Shown here: one piece after another, positions 50,001-62,933 of the stretch
Layout: every line of letters starts with the position of its first letter
How positions within the stretch are numbered: position 1 is the stretch's first letter
From: Climacteris rufus
Taxonomy: Eukaryota > Chordata > Aves > Passeriformes > Climacteridae
Length of the DNA: 64,000 nt
Direction: 5' to 3'
NCBI GenBank assembly: GCA_013398175.1
Contig: VZRZ01004928.1
Span: 1,795,007 to 1,859,006 of the forward strand
The notes under the pieces: model-generated
Told to the model about the DNA's origin: nothing
Database searches by the model: none
What the model saw: only the letters and a program-made list of their open reading frames with translations
Position numbers and translations under genes: made by a program

Positions 50001-51822
50001 TATGAAAAATGGCTGCTACACACTGAGCTGATTCATGAGGAGTTTTTATGGTCATGTTTGATTTCTACTGTCTCCAGGTAATTTCTGCATTAAGAAAACA
50101 GGTCTCTCTACAAGAAGGTGGGTAGGTGGCAGCCACAGATAAGATATATCCATTGAAACACACCATATCCTCTACCACTTCAAGCTGAAAGCCAAAGCAC
50201 TTTGATTCACATTTTATCTTCATTGAGGTTCTCTATTAATTTGGGCAAGAGACTGAAGTACCATGAACCCCAAGTACACACTCTTATTAATCACCAGTTA
50301 AGTTTTCCAGATATAAGTGAGTGTTCATGTTAGCTCAATTAATGGAATTTATTTAAGTTTTTAACTATTACACAGTGCCAGTCCATTTTATTCCCCAAAG
50401 CTGGTACTCACAGTGTTCACTCCAGTGCTGGAGTAAATCCAAGTTTACTTGCAGGCAGTAATTCTGATTACTAACTGTACAGTGGTTTACAGCTTTCATG
50501 CTGCTTTAACAACAGTTTAAAAGTTAAAAAGATAGTGAAATACTAAATTTATTATCAATTCAAAAACACCTTCCTCTTTTTGCCTAGGAAATTTTCAAGT
50601 TCTTTTGAAATTCTTTGAAATAGCTTCAGACAATATCTAGCTCAAATTCTCATTGCTAAATTAACATGACTTGAGTCTACTTGTACAAGTAACTTCACTT
50701 TCTAGAAAAGTGAATGTTAGACAAATACAAAATTAACTGAATTTAGTAATTCAGAAATTATTAAATCTCTGTGAGATATTTTGGCTTTTATCACTTTTTG
50801 GTGTTCTGGGTGTTTTTGTAACCTATTTTGGGACAGGCTGGAAGGTATGTTCTCAGCTTAGCTTCAAGGATATAACAACTGACTCCTTGGCGTAGCTAGA
50901 AACTCATTCAGGAATTCGTTTGGGATGTTAAATCAGAAAAGAAAATTAGCATACAGCTGTCATAACATCAGACTTCCTAGATAGAATTCTGAAACACAGA
51001 ATTACTAGATGCCTGTCACTAACTAGACTAATTGTTACCAAACAAGACATGCAATTACAGGCCAGCCAAGAAGATTCCCTTCATGGCCCCTCTCATCTGT
51101 ATGTTTTGGCTTCAGGGAGCAAACTGTGAAACATCAGAGGGTGCTTTACATGCTTCCCAATGTTCAATGCAACCAGGCTGCTTCTTTTTTGCATACGTGA
51201 CACTGCCTAAACAAAGACAAACACCTGCTTCTGGCTAGGATGTATAATGCTCAAGAAGGACAAGTCTTTAATCTTTTGTTCTCACCCTTCAGTGTGGAAA
51301 TTGACACTTCTTCTTTTAACATTCCTCATTTTCAAGTACAGAAAAAGCCAGTATGTTCATGCAAATATTCTGGTACCATAGAGCTTTCTTAAGACATTTT
51401 GGGCGACATGCTGAACAGTAGCTTCACTCCAGTCAGCCACCTACTTGTGCAAGTTTAACTTTCTGTAGGCTGCTTTATGCTCTCTTATATTTTTTTTTCC
51501 TAAATATCTACAGAAACATCTATTTTGAAGCTGGAGCAGAGCCCTTTCAATTCCTTTGTCCATTAACAGCTCATGGTAAGGCAAAGTAATTTGACTCATT
51601 AGCAAATTCAGTAATCAATAGGAGATACAAATTAGGAACATAATAGGAAATAGATGCCTGCACTTCTGTAGCAATGCCTGATTAGCCCCTGCGTCCCAGG
51701 GGTACATTTTTACAGGGTTATTTAACATTCTAAACTTTCTCTGTCCAAGTATCTGCCAGTCAGGCAGCTGTTCAGGCTTTTCAGTTTTATAAGCTTAACA
51801 CTTCACACTAGTTTCTCAGATT

Positions 51823-52915
51823 GTTACTGTGGTAGTTTGAGGGGGTCTGGCTTTTTGGGTGTTGTAGGGGCCAAAAGATGGCTCCTGTAAAAAGCTGCCA
51901 GAAGCTTCCACAGCTGTCCAGCCAGGGCCTATCTCTCAGCTCCTGAAAGACGGACGTGCTGTTAGCCACAGCTGGGCCAATTAGGAAGGAAGGTAACACC
52001 TCTGTGACAACATGTTTAAGAATCAAACTTGGGAGTAGGCATGTGCGTGCCATGTAGCTATAGCCATGTAGTCATGTAGTTGTATATAGGCAGGGAGACA
52101 AGTAGTACAGCATGTAGAAAAACAACAAATATGGACACCAGCAAAGCCAGCCAAGAAGAAGGAGGGAGGAGGTGGAGAAGGTCCTTTAATCATCGGAACT
52201 GAAACATCTTCCCAGCCTGTGGTAAGGGACTGTACCAAATGCAGTGTACCAAATGCACCCTGAGGGTCCATGAAGGAGCCAAGATCCACCCTGCGATGGA
52301 GCAGGAGGGGGGTGAACTCCTACAGGACAGACCGTGGTCTGGTGGGAATTAACATGATTAACGAGGCCTTTGCTCCTGGAAATCGAAGGGAGTCAATTAA
52401 GTTTAAAAAGCCTGGTTTTATTCCCACCCTAAGAGGGACCAGCTCGGCTCTGAGAGGACGAGAAAGAGAACAGGCAGAGCTGGGTAGGCTGCCTGCCAAG
52501 AGGGAGAACGTGATTTCTGCAGATTTGCCACAGTGCCTTTGAGCAGGTAAAAAAAGGAAAGTAAGGACCTGCCTTTTCTCCCAGGAAGAAAACATCTGAG
52601 GACTGAACTAACTAGGAGGAAAAACCCCCTGGTTCTCTACACCTTCTGGGAGAAGCGGGGAGGGCTGCTGGGGGAGAAAAGAGAAAGTGTTTAAAAAGAT
52701 GTTTTGCTTGCTCCTTTAACTCTGTAATAAATTCATTTAATCCTCTTTCAAGTTGTGAGTCTGTTTTAGCCTGCTTTAATTAAGGAGTGTTCGTCTCTTT
52801 CAGTATTCTTATCTCAGCTTGGTAACAAATTCCTTCCCCTGTCCAGTGTAGAGGGGGGAGAAGCGGGCTTTCATGGGGCCTTGGCCTTTGGCCAGGGCTA
52901 AACCATGACAGTTAC
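51823..52915 (+). mobile_element. Solo LTR (ERVL-like) with 5-bp target duplication, antisense to TIAM2
   Basis: The LTR runs 51828-52910 (1,083 bp), starts TGTGGTAGTTTGAGG and ends GCTAAACCATGACA, so the ends are TG...CA with an imperfect inverted repeat. The 5-mer GTTAC flanks it on both sides (51823-51827 and 52911-52915). It has a TATA-like tatatag at 52083-52089 and AATAAA at 52726-52731. Five-base duplications are typical of ERVL-type integrases. There is no gag-pol-env beside it, so it arose by LTR-LTR recombination. Open frames inside it (about 90 codons) are not genes. Confidence 0.88.
52726..52731 (+). terminator. LTR polyadenylation signal
   Basis: AATAAA within the + strand LTR, about 180 bp before its 3' end and followed by a T-rich region, as expected for an R-U5 boundary. 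Confidence 0.6.
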
Positions 52916-55900
52916 CTAAATGCATTTGTCTCCTGAGTGCATAACAAATGCCTTCTTCCATACAGTCTCAGTGGAGGCCAGTGTTAGCCATAGCTAGTGC
53001 ATCACCCTTCTATTGCAGTTCAACAAATGGAGACGTGTGGCTGCAGTGCAGAGGAGGAAGACACAGCAGAGCGCATCCTCAATAGGCCAGTAAAGGCTGC
53101 AACCCACTGCTGCCTGTAGGTCTGCCAGGCTACAGCTGCTAGATGTGCAGTGGTGCTGTCAGGGGTCCCTCTCCTGGTTTTTGCTGCTCCTGCAGGATTG
53201 CTCACATGGGGTAGCTTTAGCCACTCTCAGAAGTCACTTGCACCTTGGAAGGTTGGAAAGCAAATAGAAATGGAAAGCAAACCCTGCCCAGGTTCCAAGT
53301 GTACCCCCTCAGTGGTACATTTTCTTCTCCATCTCAAGTTTATAGGCACAAAAGTAACGAAAACAGAAAGGAAAAAAGGGATGAAAAGTTACTTAATAGT
53401 TTAGCAAGAGTGGCTAGCTCGGACAGTTTTTATCATTGCTCAACCTACCTTACCTCAGTGAAATACAGAACATCTGCTGTTTGATGTGTTTTAAATCATG
53501 CCTACAGCACTAGTCTATATGTGGATGCCTCTAACTTTATCTTAATTAATAAACCTCCTTGCTATCCATATTGTCACTCCACAGAATTCAGTAGGAAGGG
53601 CAATATGATGATTTATGCCTACATATCACTGAGCCAGAAGGTGCAGCTATACAGGGTTTAATGGAGTTTACACCACGAAAAAAAAATGGCCCACTGACTT
53701 CACAGGGATTAAATCATAGCATCATTTAGCAAGGCAGAGCAAAATGCTTGTTCAGTAGAAAAGCACAACAAAGAGCATTTAAGACTGTTCCATTTTATAG
53801 CATAAGCAATCTTTTAAAGTGCAGCACACACATCTAGTAGAAAGCCAACAGGACAGTTTGTCAAGTGCCAGGAAGAGCTCATTAAACCACCACTCTTGGG
53901 AAACACTTGTATTGCAAAACATGCAGTAGGCAACAAGTGCTCCAATGGATCCAGCTTCTGAAGAAACAAATGCTTTCTCTGAATTAACCCCACACTGCTA
54001 CAGCCCCAGGCATTGTCACAGGTCAGACCTAGTCTTTTCCCAGTGATTCACAAGAGTGCAGGACAAAGACACTTGCATTAACAGCACACAAACAGTTGGA
54101 GCAGGAGCCAACCTACCACAGTTGTCCAAGACCACTGTCAACACACACCTCACCCCTTGAGCTTGCTCTTTTGAGCATGTCCTATCACATCTATGCGGTT
54201 TCCTGCTGAATTGGGTAATAACTAAAAAAAAAGCCCTGCGAAGTAATCTATCTTCAAGCAGATAAGCAGTCATGCTACATAGACAACTACATGTCTGTGT
54301 TAAAGAGACGCTTTCCTTTGCCTTACACCACACAAAACCATGAGACACCTGGTATTAGATCCAGCAGGCAAGTGGAAGCAATGTGTGCAGACCTGCCCAA
54401 CTAACACAGATCAGGGCCTTTATCTAATAGGACTGTGGGTGTCCTTGGGACTCGAGAAGCTAAGAAGCAATATTCACCTCTTCTGAGCTCAAAGGAATTT
54501 CCTGTGAAAGAATAAAGACAGATTTCTTTGATTTCTCGCACATGAAGTACAATGCAGAAGATGCCCTACAGCAAAGTGAAGAGAATTTAAATGCTGAAAC
54601 AGCAGTTAGGCAAACAAACAGGACTTGATTTGGGCAGATCTAAAAGTAGAATTTATTTTATAAATACTTTTCAGTTAAGTTTTAGTCTTATTTCAGTTTA
54701 TGAAATGCTTTCAGCAATATGTGAAAGACATTTACAAAAATCTACAGGCAAACAGTGAGAAGCAGAGCAGTCTGAGCCAGTGGTCCAGGCACAGCCCCCA
54801 GCTGCCAGAGGCTAGAGACCGTCTAGAGGGTCAACATCCTCCTAACCTTATCCCTTCTTTTAAGAAGGACACACAAGTCTTTCCGATATTCAGAATACAT
54901 TGGGGCTGGAAGAGGATGTAGGGGGTTCTACCTGGAAAGATGTGCACAGTGACATGCAGAGAGACTGCTGACAGCAGAGCCAGCCTCTGTCTTTTCCTCC
55001 CTCAACTCGGTGGTATCTGACAAAGCCGAATGGAGCAAAGTTTTCTGCAAAAGCAGTGAGTTGTAATTACATTTTACAGAGGCACCTAGAACACCTAATA
55101 GAGCGCATTTGAAACAGGAAGTACCTTGGCATTGAATCCAAAACAATTGTTATTAAGAACACATTTTTAAACATAATTTAGCCATATCAAATTTAAACTT
55201 GTGGCCAACTGACGTGCTTTGCTTCTGTGTGTGCTTACTGCAACTAAAATCAGAAGCTCCACACGTTTTGTTAAACAGAAGAGCCACTTTCCACGTGAGG
55301 ATCCAAACCCCTGATCCTCCTCCTGAAGCACTGACACTTTGCAAAAATATCTCAATGTTCAGCAGATCAGGAGCTAAAATACAATTACTCCTTTCCAGCA
55401 CACAGCCCAACCACTTGTCAAAAAGCATGAAGCCTGACTCTCTTTCCCTGACTGCAGACATATTTTGTGCCTTATACAGCACAAAACATCTTCATCAGGA
55501 GTGACTCAAACTGGCATGTCCCAGACTATGCTGCTGCTCAGGGATTAGTGTGAGAGGAGGGAAAGCAGAGGGCAAAACCCACGATCAGAGTGGCTAGAGC
55601 AGTGCTCTGTGGGCAGCTCCACTGAAAGAGAACTTGTTACCTCTGAGAGTAGCTCTCCTTGTATCCAGCTCTCCCCTGGCACGTGCCTGCTCCCTGCTCC
55701 TTCTCCTCCTTACCTGGCTCTGGCCCCTGGCAAAACTCTGCACCCATCAGTTCAACTCCCTGAGTGGGCAAGGGCTGGGACGGGGGAGAAAGATTTCTCC
55801 TTAATTAGCTGCAGGGGCTGCAGCAAGTGCTGCTGCCAGCACAGGGGTGGGAGGAGTGCTATGGGACTAGAGGAAGAGGAGGAGGAGCAAGCCTCCTCCT

Positions 55901-57469
55901 TGTCAGCAGTACCCAAGACTTATTCACTGCTTCTGGAACTATACTTCTAGAAAGATGGGTCAGACAGGAACCCATACCCTGCAGAGAAGGTAAGCACTCT
56001 ACCCCACAGGTGAGAAGTACAACATGGAGCACAGGAACAGTATGCCCATTTATTTAATTTATTTTTACTTTTTCATTTTCTTTTTTTTTTTTTTTTAAGT
56101 GGTTTCTTTCCCGTTTAACTTCCTAACCCTCATAGATGAAAGTGTTTCATCATGGCAACTTGTTAAAGTATATCCAAACTGAACTGCCATCCCTCACCTC
56201 TTTTTTTTTTTTTTTTTGCTTTTAATGACAGAGTTCTTTTTACAAATTAGGGTTCCTTTCAACAGTGTCAGCTAACCAAAGATGACAGCGTTTTTTGGCA
56301 AAAACCTGCTTGCTGAGGAAAAAAAACATTGCCCAACTCTGACAGCAACTCACATTCTGCAATGGATTTTCACACCTACTAATGCTTGTACCTCCTGCCT
56401 CAGCACTCTATAGATATATCATAAACCCACACAGCATTGCCCTAAATATACAGTTTTCAATTCTTGTGCCTTCTCTGTTGTTTACTCCTCAAATATCCAT
56501 GCCACCTTAAAATGAGGCTTTTTTTTCTCTCCACCACTGTAAGAACTTCAGTCCAATTTCCTTGTTTTTTAATTCTACATAAATATTTCTGTAATTTCCG
56601 TAGCACTGGAGCATGGAGCAAATTAGTTGCTCTGTTATTTGGTTTTCTACATTTATGAGTGTGTTTTTTGAAAGTATTTCATCTCATTTCTTTTCCAGGA
56701 TAAGCTTATTACTCAGCTGCTTAGCCAAGCAGCAAGAACATAGTGGTGCCATGTGGGAGATCAAATGATACAACCACAGCAGGTCCAAAATACAGTTACA
56801 AGGGTATAACAACCTCTTGGAGAAAATGAATCACTCTCACAGAAAATTCCCTGGGAATGATTTTCAGGAGTGGCAGAAATAGTGGCTTTGGAGAAAAGTC
56901 AATCACTTCCCTTCTGTACAGTAAAGGCTGCCAAAGTTTGCCACAAGGTATAACTGGATATCCTCAACATAGCAGAATACGTAGGAAAAGGCATTCATCA
57001 AAGTTATGCTAAGCAATTACAAAACTGTAAACAAATGTGGACAAACTATTATCACCCAAGTTATATGAAGCCAGTGATTTTAAGTACGTTCTGTTTTGCT
57101 TTTGCTTGGAGGTCATCATCAAACACTAGGCAGGGCATTACTGTGTGACCCAGTGCTGAAAATTTCCATCTTCTAAGCACTTTGTCAATTTTAGCTCATT
57201 AATCCTCATAGCACTCCAGAAAGACAGAGTTAATTTGTAAAAACAGGGAGGCAACAGCAGAAACACTGAGGGTTTTTAACTCCTGATACACACCTTGAGC
57301 CAAATTGTGCTTGAATTTTTAAAAAGGTCCCCTCTTCCAGCACTAACTGATTTTCAGAGCTGCTACTTCAGAAGAACAGGCTCAACACGGACAAGGAAAT
57401 GTTAGAAATTATTTTTGAAAACGGTGGTCTTCAGAGTGACTCACTCAACCCTACCAAAGGAGACAGAAC
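52916..57469 (-). other. TIAM2: TIAM2 large intron, segment between LTR and CR1
   Basis: Intronic sequence with T runs at 56081-56096 and 56201-56217. A moderately GC-rich patch at 55.55-55.95 kb contains no recognisable exon. Nothing else is supported. Confidence 0.6.
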
Positions 57470-58637
57470 AGTATTAAACAGGATAACCAGGGGATCAGGC
57501 CCAGCCAGCAGGGGTTTAAGAAAGGCAAGTCCTGCTTGAATAACCTGATCTCCTTTTATAACCAGGTGATCCAACTACTGGATGAGGGACCATTACTCTG
57601 CATATAGCCCAATTGGCCTTCAATAAAGCCTTTGATACTGTGTCCCACAGCATCCTTCTGGAGAAACTGGCAGCCCATGGCTTGGACAGGTGAATTCTTC
57701 ACTGGCTTTAAAAACTGTCTGGATGGCTGTTCCCAGAAAGTGGTGGTGAATGGTGCTGCATCCAGTTGTATGCTGGTCATGAATGGTGTTTTTCTGGGCT
57801 CAGTACTGGGGCCAGTCCTGTCTAATACGTTTATCAGTGATCTGGACAAGAGGATCAACTGCAGACTCAGTCAGTTCACAGGCAACACCAAGTTGGGTGG
57901 GAGTGTTGATCTGCTGGAGGGTAGGAAAGCTCTGCAGAGGGATCTGGACAGGCTGGATTGATGGACCAGGCCATTGGTATGAGGTTCAATAAGGCCAAGT
58001 GCCAGGTCCCGCACTTGGGACACAACAACCCTGTCAAGTGCTACAGGCTGGTGGAAGAATGTCTGGAAAGTGGTCAGCAGGACCAGGGCTGTGACTGACC
58101 TCCTGTACTCGGCACTGCTGAGGCAACACCTCAAGTCCTGTGTCCAGCTCTGGGCTTGACAGTACAATAAAGACATTGAGGTGCTGGAACAAGTCCAGAA
58201 AAGTGCAACAGAGCTGGTGAAGGGTCAAGAGAGTGAGACATATGAGAAGTGGTTGAGGGAGCTGGGAGTGTTTAGCCTGGAGAAAAGGAGGCTCAGGGCT
58301 GACCTTATCATTACCTACAAGTGCCTGAAAGAAGGCTGAAACCAGGTGGGGGTCAGCCTCTTCACCGAGAAACCAAGTAACAGGAGGAGATGAAATGGCC
58401 TCAAATTGCACCAGGGGATGTTCAGCTTGGACATCAGGAGGTATGTCTTCACTGAAAGGGTGGTTAAGCATTTGAACAGGCTGTTTAGGAAGTGGTGGAG
58501 TCACCATCCCTGGAAGTGTTCAAGAAATGACTGAATGTGGCACTGAGTGTTATAGTTTGGTTGACATGGTGGTGTTTGGTCAAAGGTTGGACTCAATGAC
58601 CTTTAAGGTCTTTTCAGCCTTAATGATTCTATGATTT
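57470..58637 (+). mobile_element. CR1 retrotransposon, degraded, with ORF2 remnant and 3' end
   Basis: About 1.17 kb. Fragments of the CR1 reverse transcriptase are readable across shifted frames: GFKKGKSCLNNLISFYNQV, then FNKAFDTVSHSILLEKLAAHG, then SNTFISDLDKRINCRLSQF and TGNTKLGGSVDLLEG. The usual FADD catalytic box reads F-T-G-N, so the two aspartates are lost. Stops, frameshifts and an internal deletion follow. The element ends in the CR1 hallmark aatgattctatgatt. It is 5'-truncated; the left boundary is approximate. Open frames on the minus strand here are shadows. Confidence 0.88.
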
Positions 58638-60597
58638 CCTAAAGACTGGATATAAATTTAAGAGTCCTTGGCCTCCAAATCCCCACTTGAATCATTAAAT
58701 ATCCCCTCTGCTAATTAAAATCTTATTCAATTCCTGAGTAACAGGACATAGAACAGTTAAACCCTTTATGATCATCTATTAATTCAAAGTAATGCCATTT
58801 TCTTCTGCTTCCGTTTGAACTGATCAGGTGATCAGACACTAAGCACTGAATTCAATTAACATAAAAGTTCTTCTCACAAAGCTTAATCTAAAACTATTTA
58901 TTCCGTTTCAGAATAAAATAAATCTTCCTTAACTGCTTTTAGGCAGAAAAGCAAATATACTATGTCCCTTTATCCACTAGTGTTTGAAATATAATAGATA
59001 CTACGGTAATTTCCTATTATAATGGATTATTTGCACAGGTTGCAAATTTATCCCGGAGGAATGAGGAATCTACTGAATGGACACATACATTTATTACACT
59101 GAACACTCGAGGTAATGCTGGCCTGTGATATCAAGCCAACAAGCTGGATGATAGCCCTGGTATAATTATGTAATTAATTAGCTCTATCATAATTTTTGGT
59201 TTATGACACTAACTTTTATGTGCCACTAGTCAATTTAATGACATTTTAAATTGAAATAAGGCCCCTGAGAGAGATGCTACTTACTGAATCACAAATCTTG
59301 TATTCAGATTTCTTTTAATTTCAAAAGACGACCTAATAAAATTGCTTTATAATTAAATCCATTCCAACAACTTCTCCTATGTGATTCTTTCTTTTCTCCC
59401 ATTTTTAATTATGAAAAAAATTCCAATCCGAAAACACTCGCCACCATAATTACATGCAAAAATCAGTGATCTCTTTTTGTACCTCTTGCTGCTCCCTTCA
59501 CACAGCAGTGCATCCTGGTTAGCTTTCCTGCAGAATTTTACTAGCATCCTCCAGAGGCAGAACGAGGAAACTGCACCCTTTACACTGAAAAACTAACTAA
59601 ATGTGCTTCTGTCTTGTTTGAAAAATAGTTAAGGCGTAGGAAGAAAGGGGAGCAAAGCCCCATGTACTTTCTATTTCAGACAGACATTTACAAGTATTCT
59701 GGTACCACAAGATGTGGTTCTCTGGCAAAGTAAAATCAGCTAAAGGAAGGGAAGGAAGCCCACAGCTCACCTCCACCCCGCATGGCAGAGCCCCTCCATG
59801 TGCCACCTCCTGCTTAAAGGAGCTTAAAGGCAACCCAGCAGTGGGCATTGGCACCTCCTTGGGGCTGGGGGGTTGTGATGTCATCCAGGAGCAGTCCTTA
59901 CCACATGGGCACCTTAACACCTGCCTGGTGTTCCTCATATGGAAACCCATCAGGATCTCACCCTGACATAGCACAGTTAGGACACATCCTCCATTCAATG
60001 CTTAATACAGTAGTATTACATTGAGTAAGGAATATGAACAGGTAGAAGGGAACAATCCCTATAAAAACTGTTTTCATAGGCTTTATTCTATACAGTGGGC
60101 AGCAGTATCCAACGGGAACACGTTATCACTGGATGGGAGCAGAGCTAAATGGCTCCTTTCTGAGGTGATGATGACTATTGCATTGAAGGTACCCTTAATG
60201 TATGTGGCACTTTACCACACAGAGAGCATGGCAAACACAGAACAATACTCTGCTTCTGAAAGCCATTGCATCATTTCAACCACTGATGGCTGGGAAATGG
60301 ATCTTTTGGAGATATCCAAGATGACACAGAACAGTTGAGAGAACACTTGATAATACTGGACAGTATAGACAAACAGATTAAAATATTATCATTTCCCTGC
60401 AGACATAATCATATTCTGTTCCATCTATACTCCCTAGAAAATAATAAAATAACAGACAGATATTGAGCATAAATGGAACTTAAACAGTTTGTACTTTCAT
60501 CTTCAAGGCAAGCACATATTTTAATCATGACTGAGTTTTAAAAAACAGTGATACTGGAAGTGAGGTGAAAGTAATGGAATCATTGTGAACCTCTTAC
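58638..60597 (-). other. TIAM2: TIAM2 large intron, last part
   Basis: AT-rich intron between the CR1 and the PDZ exon. No repeat or exon was recognised. Confidence 0.65.
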
Positions 60598-60858
60598 CAT
60601 TTGCTGGGTTCTTTTTGAAGTTATCTAGAAACTCTTCCAGGAGCTGTGACTGGTTTGGAGGGGGCAACAAACTCTTTGGGTCCCTGGAAATGTCACCATC
60701 TGACCAGGACACACATAAGGGTTGCTGGGTCCCACAATGGTTTGTTCTCACTGTAAGCATCACGCTTCTCTCTGAAAACAGTAACTCCATCTGTCTGAGG
60801 TCAAGATCAGACACAGCCTCTCCATTTATGCTCAGGATTTCATTGCCTACTCGGAGCC
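60598..60858 (-). CDS. TIAM2: TIAM2 exon: second half of PDZ domain and linker
   Basis: This 261-bp exon encodes LRVGNEILSINGEAVSDLDL then RQMELLFSERSVMLTVRT, the PDZ strands and second helix, and then a linker (CVSWSDGDISRDPKSLLPPP, NQSQLLEEFLDNFKKNPAN). The VGNEILSINGE motif is canonical PDZ, and PPPNQSQLLEEFLDNFKKN is TIAM-specific. The acceptor is gctcccag, the donor gtaaga. It joins G|GG upstream and G|AT downstream. In TIAM proteins this PDZ binds C-terminal tails of adhesion partners such as syndecans. Confidence 0.95.
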
Positions 60859-61900
60859 CTGGGAGCATGAGAAAGCAAAGAAGGAGGAAAAAAACAAAAG
60901 GGGTAATATAAAACATAAAGGGTCACATACCAAACCTTATGCTGACTCACCCTTTATCTTTTTAGTTGGAATTCAGATAGCCTAATCCTACCACAATTCC
61001 ACTAGAATCAATGGAAGCCTTACTTGTGCTATAATTATATAGATTGACCTCATGCTTACTTTGGTAGGTGCTACCCATAGTACAGCAATCAAGTTGTTCT
61101 TGTTTAAAGATGCTACAGAACTGAGTGGGTGGGAGAACAGCACAGCTTTCAAGAAGGTTAGAACAGAGGTACCTCTGACAACTAGACAGCACCAGTATAC
61201 AGCATCATAACACATATTTCATTATCTGGGAAGAACAAGGCACTAGTCACAGGATCAAATTATTCATGTAAAACAACTGCAACAACTAAGGATGGAATTT
61301 TTATCAGCTTTTATATAAATCTAAACGGTGGCAAGTACTGTCTTTCAAGGTCAGCAGAAGGTATTACCATCAGGTAGCAAATTAATCTGTCTCCATCTTC
61401 TGGGTTTATTTTTCAGAGAGCAGAACCCACGTGATCCTCACATGTGCTGAAGAAGAGAAGCACAGTTTCTGAGCAGTGCACTGGAGAAGGCACTCACAGA
61501 AATGTGTGCAGAAAACTATTCTGGGAAGGAAGGCTTTTGGTCAGCAAAAGTGGAAGTGATGGGTCATGGAAACTGATCAAGCCCATGAAGTTCCCTAGTG
61601 TGAGATGAACTCTTTCTCCAGTTCATTCCTCTGTGAAAAAGCACTTGTTTGGTTCGCTGAACACAGACTTTGTCTCCAAGGATGAACAAGAACTCTCCCC
61701 ACTACATTCAAAGGCTAATTCAGCTACTCTATGTACACTGTTTTTCCTACTATTACATACTTTCCATGGTCTTCAGGAAAGAAAACTCTGAACAGTAAAA
61801 GCCAAGAACCACTTCAGACAGCATAACTAAAGCTCCTTCAAGTTTTTTGACTTGAAAAAGATAATGAAGAACAGTTTTAAACACAAACACGATACAATAC
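60859..61900 (-). other. TIAM2: TIAM2 intron, no feature seen
   Basis: A 1.04 kb GT-AG intron within the PDZ-coding region. No repeat or RNA was recognised. Confidence 0.75.
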
Positions 61901-61993
61901 CTTCCTTGTATGCCAGTCCATCAGGGAGAACATCACTTACAAAGATACGGGTGAGATGCTCATTTTCAGCAACTTGGGCTGTAACAGCAAAGC
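61901..61993 (-). CDS. TIAM2: TIAM2 exon: first half of PDZ domain
   Basis: The exon is 93 bp and encodes FAVTAQVAENEHLTRIFVSD then VLPDGLAYKE. With the preceding exon it forms the carboxylate-binding loop Y-G-F-A-V, split across the intron. VLPDGLA is the usual PDZ helix-1 region. The acceptor is acttcag; the donor is gtattg, weaker than consensus at +4 and +5. Confidence 0.95.
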
Positions 61994-62854
61994 CTGAAGT
62001 AAAAGAGGTTTAAATAAAATAAGATTTCTTGGGAACATTTCCCTTTGATTTTGTGTATTTAGTAGATTTTACATGAGAAGAAGGATACTTCTCAGTCATT
62101 GTAAGGGCTGTTAAAATTAATAGGACTTTGCAACTCCCAGAAAATGCCATGCTCTGGTGTAAAAAAAAATTACGTTTCAAAACAATATTTTCTACCTCAG
62201 TCCCATGAAATTTCAATAACACAGGACAGCTCATCATTACAGTAAGAGTTCTGCAGTGTCCATCCGACATAGAGGTGTCTTAAACAATTTCAAAAACTGG
62301 AAACCCAAACTATAAAGTAGCAAACTATACCGACCAGTGAGTGGGAAAGGCCAGAAAATAATAATTTATAGCAGACTTGCAGCTAAAGAACAGCACAAAG
62401 CTGCTTTACAAAGGTATCCTTGCAAGGTATATAATTATTCTTAACTGCCTCCCACGGATAAAAAGCCTATCAGAACTTGTTCCAAAGGACACTTTTGATC
62501 CTATGACAACAGAGGATCCCCCTACAAAAAAAAAAAATGCCAGACCTTGACCACTGCTTGACTAAGAGCACTTACATTAATCCTAGCAAAGGATGTTTGT
62601 TTTTCTTTTAAGTCCATGCTTCAATTATTTGGCCACTGTAGCAAAATTAGAAAGTGGAGCCTTCCAAAACATAAGAAATGCACTTGCCAGTGTAAAACAA
62701 TCGATTTGTGTCTTTGTTATAATGCCTCGAATTCTTTGCAGACTCACGCTTTGAGCTAACAAGAATGGCTCTATCTGCTCTCAGAAACAAAGAAGTCCTG
62801 AGGAGAGAAAGTAAGCAATGAGAAGAATAAAAAGAAGAATTCCTGCGAGCTTAC
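61994..62854 (-). other. TIAM2: TIAM2 intron, no feature seen
   Basis: A GT-AG intron of 861 bp that splits the codon of the PDZ loop glycine. An 11-12 base A run lies near 62526. Confidence 0.75.
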
Positions 62855-62933
62855 CATAATCACTTATGTTTTCAGTCTTCGTAAGGTGAACATGATAAAC
62901 ATTTAGTGGACAAATTTCTATTTCATCATACAC
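62855..62933 (-). CDS. TIAM2: TIAM2 exon: entry to PDZ domain
   Basis: This 79-bp, phase-0 exon encodes VYDEIEICPLNVYHVHLTKT then ENISDY. VYDEIE and the P-L-NVY-V-LTKT strand lead directly into the PDZ binding loop. The acceptor is ttccaacag, the donor gtaagc. Confidence 0.94.

Larger units (their letters stand above)
45150..51827 (-). other. TIAM2: TIAM2 large intron, middle part
   Basis: This 6.7 kb lies between the two LTRs. It includes an exon-like module on the + strand at 45288-45392 and an A-rich run at 47024-47052. The stretch 46.7-47.9 kb may be an old retroelement relic, but I could not assign it. The remainder is unremarkable. Confidence 0.6.

Noticed and set aside
52270..52595. 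Open frames of about 90 codons on both strands
   Set aside because: They are internal to the LTR at 51828-52910.
55550..55980. GC-rich patch considered as another alternative first exon
   Set aside because: No minus-strand ATG-plus-donor arrangement in a usable phase, and CpG content is low.
58034..58507. 157-codon minus-strand open frame
   Set aside because: It is antisense to a degraded CR1 ORF2; the + strand reading shows the reverse-transcriptase blocks.
60585..60911. 108-codon + strand open frame
   Set aside because: It is the antisense shadow of the TIAM2 PDZ exon at 60598-60858.
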